Source of the DNA: Tulasnella sp. 424
Lineage: Eukaryota > Basidiomycota > Agaricomycetes > Cantharellales > Tulasnellaceae
Assembly (NCBI GenBank): GCA_019633425.1
Contig: WSUB01000028.1
Span: 186,001-250,000, forward strand
Length of the DNA: 64,000 nt
Reading direction: 5' to 3'
Position numbers and translations under genes: made by a program. The notes under the pieces are model-generated. The model saw only the letters and a program-made list of their open reading frames with translations, had not been told where the DNA came from and ran no database searches. Of the stretch, positions 57,101-64,000 are shown piece after piece (position 1 is the stretch's first letter; each line of letters opens with the position of its first letter).

Positions 57101-60100
57101 GCTTCATCCGTTCGAGCAAATCTCAAATTCCTTGTGACCAGTCGTCCCGAGGATCCTCTAGTCCGCGCTCTTCACAATAAGGCGTGGCGAGAGGAGGACT
57201 TGGATAATCTCCCAGGGACTACTCATGACATAAAGCTGTTCCTTCACAACGGGCTTTTGAGAACCCGGACGGATCACCGTCTCCCAGATGACTGGCCCTC
57301 CCAGGAGGAGCTCAATTCCCTCAGCATCATATCCCATGACCTATTTCAATGGGCGCATGCTGCAAACAAGTACATTAGTGAGAATATGCCTAAACGCCGG
57401 CTGAATGAGCTGGTGAAGGCACGCTCCGGATGGGACGGATTGGATCATCTATACCACCAGATTCTTTCCAGAGCATTTGACAGGCTGAACGCGGCAGATG
57501 GAAAAGACCAGCTCCTTCACCGTGTGCTGGGAATCCTTGTTGCGGCACCTTATCCCGTCTCATTGGAAGTCATTGCCTACCTCTGTGCGGACCATGAGTT
57601 GCTTGCTTCCAAGGATCAAGATGGAGTCATGGAGCTTTTGCGTGGGCAAATACTTGTTGATCTTCCTTCCATACTATCCATTCCAGCATCGTCAAGTGAT
57701 CCTATCCAATTCATACACCCCTCAATTCAAGATCTCTTGACTGATGCTGGGCGATGCAACCAAAAACCATATTTCATTGAGATAACTCATAGCCACCAGA
57801 GTATTGCATTAAGATGTATCCAACTGATGCAGAAAGGTCTGAAGAAGAATATTTGCAACCTGTCGGACTTATCAAAACCGAACTCTGATCCTGAAGTTCA
57901 AAGGAAGGTGCAGCACAATATATCCAAGGGCCTTCAGTACTGTTGCCAATCATGGCCAATCCATTTGATGGCTGGTGTACAATCTAACCTAGATTCAGCT
58001 ACCATTATCCCTCTCACATCTAATTTCAAGGACTTCAGCAAGGAACAACTACTGTTCTGGCTTGAAGTCATGAGCTTAATTGAAGCAATTGGAGAGGGAG
58101 TCACCATTGCTAAGGAGGTCCACGAGTGGCTTAAGGTAGGAGGAGCTTTGTTACTCATTGTCAATGCTGCAATCAACTGACTGGGAAATGGGAACAGGGG
58201 CAAGGCTATAAAGCAAATACATGGCTGATTGAAATATGGAATGACTTGCATCATTTCATCAGGTTGTTTCTGCCACCCGTCTCATTTGGGGCATTACACA
58301 TCTACTTGTCAGCACTCCCTGCATGCCCAATCAATACAAGGCTATATGAAAACTACGGGAATCAAAAAATGAATAGATTGATGTATGGCCAGCAGATATT
58401 AGGGTGGTCAGCCGCACTCTGGATTCGAGCAGCTCCCTCAAGTGTACATTCACTAGCCTTCTCACCAGATGGGAAGACCCTTGCCTCTGGATATGATGCT
58501 TGCACCATTCAGCTGTGGAATGTTGAGGCAGGGTCTCACATTGGTGGGCTCCTCAGAGGGCATAGCAATCAGGTGTTGTCAGTTGCCTTTGCACCAGATG
58601 GAAAGACCCTTGCCTCTGGATCTGATGATCACACCATCTGGCTGTGGAATGTTGAGGCAGGGTCTCCCATTGGTAAGCCTCTCAGAGGGCATAGCAGTCC
58701 AGTCAAGTCAGTAGCCTTCTCACCAGATGGGAGGACCCTTGCCTCTGGATCTGATGATGACACCATCCAGCTCTGGAATGTTGAGGCAGGGTCTCCCATT
58801 GGTAAGCCCCTCAGAGGGCATAGCAATTGTGTCCGGTCAGTGGCCTTCTCACCAGATGGGAAGACCCTTGCTTCTGGATCTGATGATCACACAATCCGGC
58901 TCTGGAATGTTGAGGCAGGGTTTCCCATTGGTAAGCCCCTCAGAGGGCATAGCAATGGGGTGAAGTCAGTAGCCTTCTCACCAGATGGGAAGACCCTTGC
59001 CTCTGGATCTGATGATTGCACCCTCTGGCTGTGGAATGTTGGGGCAGGGTCTCTCATTGGTGAGCCTCTCAGAGGGCATAGCAATTCAGTGAGGTCAGTA
59101 GCCTTCTCACCAGATGGGAAGACCCTTGCCTCTGGGTCTGATGACCACACCATCCAGCTGTGGAATGTTGAGGCAGGGTCTCCCATTGGTGAGCCCATTA
59201 CAGGGCATAGCAATTGGGTGTGGTCAGTGGCCTTCTCACCAGATGGGAAGACCCTTGCTTCTGGATCTGATGATCACACTATCCGCCTGTGGAATGTTGA
59301 GTCTGGGTCTCCCATTAGTGAGCCCTTTGGAGGACATAGCAATTGGGTCTGGTCAGTGGCCTTCTCACCAGATGGGAAGACCCTTGCTTCTGGATCTGAT
59401 GATTGCACCATCCAGCTCTGGAATGTTGAGACAGGGTCTCCCATTGGTGAGCCCCTCAGGGGGCATAATGATTGGGTGAGGTCAATGGACTTCTCACCAG
59501 ATGGGAAGACCCTTGCTTCTGGATCTGATGATTGCACCATCCAGCTCTGGAATGTTGAGGCAGGGTCTCTCATTGGTGAGCCCCTCAGAGGACATCACAA
59601 TTCAGTGAGGTCAGTGGCCTTCTCACCAGATGGGAAGACCCTTGCTTCTGGATCTTCTGATTACACCATCCAGCTGTGGAATGTTGAGGCAGGGTCTCCC
59701 ATTGGTGAGCCCCTCAGAGCGCATAGCCATGTGGTGGTGTCAGTAGCCTTCTCTCCAGCTGGTCAACTTGCTTCTCAGGATCATTTGGGAGTAAAGTGTT
59801 ACTGGGATCCCATAACCTATCTGCAACTGACACCCTCAAATATTGCAGCCACTCCCCCAGATAACTCTCCATTACATCACATCTCCTTGCAGATTAAACA
59901 GCAATGGGTGATGTTTGATAACTCCTACCTACTCTGGTTACCTTCAGAATATTTTCGCAGCAATGCTGATTCCCAGGCCTTTCTTGTTAACCATTTTATC
60001 ATTGTTGCATCCCTCTCAGTTTCATTTTTCGATGTTTCTGAAGCTCTTTCTCTAGAACCACTCTGTTCACATCCCCTTTTGAGGAATCACTTGCTATCCT

Positions 60101-60105
60101 GCTAA
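54142..60105 (+). CDS. NLR-type receptor: tandem HeLo/MLKL-like modules, NACHT, WD40
   Basis: Twelve exons in frame, about 1774 residues: 54142-54303, 54364-54506, 54575-55298, 55358-55497, 55549-55687, 55745-55787, 55845-55996, 56057-56196, 56255-56393, 56448-56490, 56544-58135, 58198-60105. The N-terminus has a helical region (TALRELKTKLDHLADNYG) and a Pro/Ser linker with two 38-residue repeats. Two copies of a helical module follow. Each opens with GVIPxxGxYxxxAxKVGLTC and ends with a brace-like helix and a LxxNxxTxDxxI segment. This resembles the HeLo/MLKL-like N-terminal domains of many Agaricomycete NLRs. NACHT follows: Walker A GMAGRGKS, Walker B ILVIDALDEC. The last exon encodes ten WD40 repeats of 43 residues and one degenerate repeat. 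In known fungal NLRs, ligand binding to the repeats drives NACHT oligomerisation and activation of a membrane-targeting effector; that role is inferred here. Confidence 0.85.
54924..55151. repeat. Two 114-bp direct repeats in the linker
   Basis: Units at 54924-55037 and 55038-55151 encode related 38-residue segments starting DATSTPAERPADSQGPA and DATPTSAERAVDSQGPA. They form a low-complexity linker before the first helical module. Confidence 0.85.
55175..56490. repeat. Tandem duplication of the helical effector module with its introns
   Basis: Module 1 spans 55175-55787 (3' end of exon 3, then exons 4-6). Module 2 spans 55845-56490 (exons 7-10). Corresponding exons have identical lengths (140, 139 and 43 nt) and intron phases, so the duplication copied genomic DNA. 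Protein identity is low to moderate, with the GVIP.xG.Y core and EW..xI.x..x.x.Q brace conserved. Confidence 0.85.
58441..59752. repeat. 129-bp tandem WD40 repeats
   Basis: Ten units of 129 bp with near-identical cores ('ccttctcaccagatgggaagacccttgc'). Variation concentrates at residues after GHSN, after the following V, and around DDxTIxLW. These correspond to the top-face positions known to be hypervariable in HET-E/NWD family receptors. Confidence 0.92.
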
Positions 60106-63100
60106 GTTTCATTTGTACTACCCAAACCTTCTGTACTTGTTTTGTGCTGTTGATCAGCAAGGACCCAGACTATTGGCTCAGGCCCCTATTGCAGTAATGG
60201 ATCTTTGCCATGCATTCATAAGGGCATTGATTTTGCAAGCCAAACTGTCATCAAACTTTAAGCATCTGCACCCCCACAAGACCACCAACTCAAGTGAAGA
60301 AAGGTGCATCCCTTCAGGCCAAAAACTGAGTAAACCCTACATAGTAAAAGTTGTTGGCACAAGGAATTAATCATGGGGACAGAAGAAGTGGAAGTGGGAA
60401 TAGGAATGGAAACAGTAGACTTGGAGTTGGAATCATTGCTGATTGCAACCAAAATCTGCCAACACAGCAATAACCTTGTCCACTCATCCAAACATCCAGC
60501 AAAATGAGGCTCAACCAACCCAATCTCAGCAGCCTTCAGTGTGCGTGACTTGTGAGCAAACAAGGCGCTTCACCACAAGACCTTGCCGATCCAACCACAC
60601 CAGACCAAACCCATCAAGATGGTGGGGATTACAGAGAGAGGCGCCAACCATCTCGCCATAAATCACTTCCGGGAGTATTTTACTCTAACATTGGGTTGAT
60701 TAGAATGTTGCCTGTGTTCAATGCCTTACTGTTCATAGGTGGTCCAGCCAAACTCTAATGCACATCAGCCCGCTAGCAGTCTGCCAAGCTCTGCTGCCAG
60801 CAATACCCACAGCAAGAATCCTGCACGTCTCAATCCTGCACGCCCCCACCTATTCCATCCTTGGGTTCTAGTCCTATCACTCAGCCGGAGCTTCCACTGC
60901 AAGCACCAGCAGGCAATAGCGTCTACCCCACACCAATTATAGATCCTGCCTTACTCAATCTACCCCCTCTCCATCCACCTCCACCCCCCATGACATCTTT
61001 TCCTCCTAATTCCCAAGTGGCAGCAAGTCATTTTTCAGCTTGGTCTCAATCGTCTTTGCCCCATGGGAACCTTACACCCGGGGACTTTGAAGTCCGTCCC
61101 CAGACTCCAGCTGTAGAGCCACCAGCCCAGCAGATGATGGCAGGTCTGTCACAGTACTCCAGCCCTTTTGCTGGTCCATCTCCCTTTCCCCAGCCTGCTT
61201 TCAGAGATCAATCCACACAAGAAGTGTTGGCAGTCACACCTACAGAATACCAAACCAGTCAGCTATATCCAGGTTTAACACACACTAATTGCTTTTGCAA
61301 AAAAGGCCTCGCCCCAGTCAGATACAGACGATGAGGATGATGTCCTGGGCACCCTGCACAACAAGACTTGGAAGCGCCATCACCATCCTATCCAGCTCCC
61401 CCTCACCGTTGCCTCCAAACATGGCAGCGGACTTGTTGCAATCGAAGCTGACCCACAAAATATCAGGTCATGGCCAGTGCAACAGTGACCACTCCTCCTC
61501 TTGGCATGCTTCAAGTATGGTGTACTCTTGAATACCGAGAACGGGGCACCTTCACCCAGCATGCAAGTCTGTTTCCAAGCTGAGGCGTATTCTTGGGCAA
61601 TCATGTCCATCTCCCAATCCAAACATCACAGGCTTCCAGAAAAACCATCACCAACCATTCTACACTGTATAAGCACTGTATATTGTGATTGTTCTGGGAT
61701 CTGACCGAAGGACTTGCACCATGTTGCGTTGACAGATACACGAGCATTGCTCCACATTCTGTGGACAAGTCAAAGATCCAGCCTTGGATGTGCTTTTCAG
61801 CATTTACAAGATACAGAAAACTGTTCTAGCCCTGCTGAAGTCGCTGCCAAGGTCCAAGATCTCCTGCAAAATGCATGTCAGAACTCTTTCTGGCTCGCTG
61901 AGTCTAATCCGCACATCTCCGTGTTAAAACCGAAGTCACATGACCTACGACCAATGGGAAGGAAAGCCATGGACGTACACGGTGATTGGCAGGAGAACCA
62001 ACCCCTTATGGACAAGGTGAAGTAGATACCAAGGACTTCTCCTTTGGGGCGAGGGGATATCTATGCCATGCTTCGACACGGTCAGCATGTGGGACCTTGT
62101 CTTCTGTCTCACTCGGGCATGCCCATATTACTCATTGCCTTACTCATATGTTACACACTTGACTCGATATAGTAAAGACCACGTCAGTGTCTCGGACATC
62201 TTATGCCGCAGTCTGCATGTATATAAACGTATGGCGTTGGAGGATGATGAACTCCAACACAGCAATACTACCTCTCATTCACCCTTAACCCTACTCTCAA
62301 CTCTTGCTGTGTTGAGTCTTGGACATCCATCAAACCAAGTCCTGACATTTTGCTGCATTCGTCGTAGCTCATCACTCTACCAGCATTAACACCTACCTTG
62401 TCACCGTTTCGGAACTCTTTGTAATCCTCTTCCTCGACGACTTCCAAGTCACCCTCACCATTGTAACATTTGTTATTGACCTCGACAACGAAATCCCTCC
62501 TTTCATCTTAGCTGAACGAATAATTCGGCTTCTGTAGGATAAACATCCTGGACCTCAACCCCTTGTTCACCATCGTCAACCCCGACTTCTCCCTTCACCT
62601 GGTCATCCACAAGGCCCTGACACTAGTTGAAGAAACCCCCAGCCACTCAAGACCCAAGAGCAAGAAGCGCACAAGGAAGGGCTTCAGACTTAGCAACGCC
62701 AATAGCCGACGGCTGTATGAGCCCGTAAACCCAAATTGGAGGAAGATCGGCACCCGACAACTTAAGAACCCTGACTGGCATCAGGAGAAGAAACGACCGA
62801 TCATTACCAGCAGAGGCATCTCTGACCTCTGCCAACCCATCCTCAATCAGAAGTACCTTCCGCGAAAGCAGCCACTCCGCCAGTAAATCACTGTGGCTTA
62901 CCTGTTTGACCTGAAGTGGGGAAACTCGAGCCCTGGGTTTGGATCCACTGCCAACTGTGGGAACAAGCACAAGAAGTTCCGCAAAACCCAACCCACTGAC
63001 TGCCTGTATTGCCCCGAGGGACGCTGCCCCGAAGCCAAGAAGATGATTAAGGCCCAGCTTGAGCACCATGCACCCCATTGGCACGTCTGTTTCTGCTGTT

Positions 63101-63643
63101 GCTGGAACACGCACCCTACTTATTGAAGCAAGGAGCATGAGAACCGAGGCAAGGAGAAGATTAGGACAGCTGGACCCATCTTTTCCGTCTACCCCGATGT
63201 CATGATCTTCCACCCCGTCCCAGCACAGAGCTTGACGACTCAACCAAGTATTCCTCCCCCTGCACCTGCTCAACTACCAGTATCTCCCTGGGCGCAATGG
63301 GCATCAGAAAGGTCATCCCAAGTACAGTAAGTTTGTTCTCGACTGTAGAAAGATGCTGAAGGAAAGCGACGTCTGGGATTGGTGCTCCGAAAATCGGAGG
63401 GAAGATAGGTACATAAATACGGACATTCTAGGAAGACATCAGTTAGGAATTCTTCAACAAATTTTTCCCCTCCCATATTATATCCAACATCATCAACATC
63501 TCTACATCCCATACAAACCCCTGTTGTTTCAGATAATCCTGTTCCACGGGCTGTACTTGTTTAGGTATCGAGGGAGGGGCAGAGGCATTGAACTAACCCA
63601 AGGACTTTGGTGAAGTAATAAACAAGGAACAAACCCCCACCAT
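60106..63643. other. Region without an intact gene; degenerate coding-like segments
   Basis: Contains several open but unconnected plus-strand frames: 60861-61334 (Pro-rich), 62563-62886 (basic, SKKRTRKGFRLSN) and 62893-63126 (Cys/His-rich, CLYCPEGRCPEAKK then HWHVCFCCCW). None shows a recognised domain, and stops separate them. Codon use and base composition resemble the WD40 exon more than the rest of the window. It could be one or more decayed genes or an old mobile element. Confidence 0.4.
60861..61334 (+). CDS. Hypothetical Pro-rich protein, possibly a gene fragment
   Basis: 157 codons starting MGSSPITQPELPLQAPAGNS, rich in Pro, Ser and Gln. A possible intron after QLYPG (acceptor near 61304) would continue into SDTDDEDDVLGTLHNKTWKR and then stop near 61490. 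I do not recognise the protein. It may be the N-terminus of a decayed gene. Confidence 0.25.
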   Translation: MGSSPITQPELPLQAPAGNSVYPTPIIDPALLNLPPLHPPPPPMTSFPPNSQVAASHFSAWSQSSLPHGNLTPGDFEVRPQTPAVEPPAQQMMAGLSQYSSPFAGPSPFPQPAFRDQSTQEVLAVTPTEYQTSQLYPGLTHTNCFCKKGLAPVRYRR

Positions 63644-64000
63644 ATGAGCCACCAGGAACAGGCCAACAGACCCCCAGTGACCACTAGTCAAGAGCCAAAT
63701 TGGGGAAACCCGAGCGACGACGAGAGATATCAACAGCAGCTAAGAAGCACGTACCAGCAAAATCAAATGAATCAAGCAGGACAGGGAACAAGCACCCAAA
63801 CGGTACAACCTGGGGAAAGCACAAGGGAATCCAGCTATAGGCCCGTACCTATCAATCGAAGTCCACCAGCACAGACCACAAGCAAGCAAGGAGCGGGACC
63901 ATTGCAAGAACCGTTGCCCCCGCCCCAAATTATACCTAGCGATCAACTACAACCTCCGGAAGATCAAGACAAGGAACAAAAGCGGATGCAAGAGGAACGG
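63644..64000 (+). CDS. Gln/Pro-rich protein, start only (continues past the window)
   Basis: ATG at 63644 in a good context (ccaccatATGAGC), followed by 119 open codons to the window end. The sequence is hydrophilic and Gln/Pro/Ser-rich (MSHQEQANRPPVTTSQEP...), ending in a charged helix (EDQDKEQKRMQEER). Such N-termini are common in Gag proteins of fungal LTR retrotransposons, but no zinc knuckle or protease is in view. It could equally be a host protein. Confidence 0.4.
   Translation, partial: MSHQEQANRPPVTTSQEPNWGNPSDDERYQQQLRSTYQQNQMNQAGQGTSTQTVQPGESTRESSYRPVPINRSPPAQTTSKQGAGPLQEPLPPPQIIPSDQLQPPEDQDKEQKRMQEER

Noticed and set aside
58629..59573. Minus-strand repetitive frames opposite the WD40 exon
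   Set aside because: Antisense shadows of the 129-bp WD40 repeats.
63320..63643. Possible 5' LTR and primer-binding site upstream of the Gln/Pro-rich frame
   Set aside because: No second LTR, TG..CA boundaries or convincing primer-binding site can be shown within the window.

Overview
The window comes from a filamentous fungus, most likely an Agaricomycete basidiomycete. The evidence is intron-dense genes with roughly 40-75 nt GT-AG introns, a NACHT-WD40 receptor of the kind common in that class, fungal tyrosine-kinase-like kinases, an F-box family and a siderophore transporter. I cannot place it to genus from sequence alone. One run of 100 Ns (17052-17151) marks a scaffold join.

Layout. 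1-2174 (+): the 3' part of a siderophore-iron transporter with 11 visible exons. 2800-5285 (-): a three-exon protein with a GHKL-ATPase-like glycine motif and a coiled-coil tail. 5844-17.7 kb: three epsin genes (endocytic clathrin adaptors, all -) and two F-box genes (+). Copies 2 and 3 of epsin and both F-box genes lie in a 4.6-kb tandem duplication (8410-13016 and 13017-about 17700). Epsin 1 and 2 look intact and epsin 3 is broken. F-box 2 is intact once the assembly gap is closed; F-box 1 carries an early stop.

The segment 18.4-52.4 kb is a large tandem duplication, all genes on the minus strand. The ancestral order was tandem pseudokinase-kinase gene A, kinase-TPR receptor, second tandem-kinase gene, long Ser/Pro-rich gene S. 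The join lies at about 37662, where the 5' part of gene S is fused to an internal piece of kinase A. The left unit therefore keeps a full kinase A and a truncated S (also split by a 2.2-kb insertion). The right unit keeps a truncated kinase A and a full S. Of the second tandem-kinase pair, the left copy is frameshifted and the right copy looks intact. Both kinase-TPR genes are open, but their TPR arrays have diverged in length (22 versus 31 repeats).

54.1-60.1 kb (+): a 12-exon NLR-type gene of about 1774 residues. It has an N-terminal helical region, two tandem copies of a HeLo/MLKL-like helical module with matching exon lengths, a NACHT NTPase with Walker A and B motifs, and ten near-identical WD40 repeats plus one degenerate one. 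60.1-64 kb is mostly degenerate sequence ending in an open Gln/Pro-rich reading frame.

The most interesting reading is a cluster of candidate innate-immunity or self/non-self recognition genes: one NLR with doubled effector modules, two kinase-TPR proteins with fast-evolving high-identity repeats, and tandem pseudokinase-kinase proteins, all in a locus reshaped by duplication. The architectures are read directly from sequence. The immune role is inference from known fungal NLR biology and, by analogy, plant tandem-kinase proteins.
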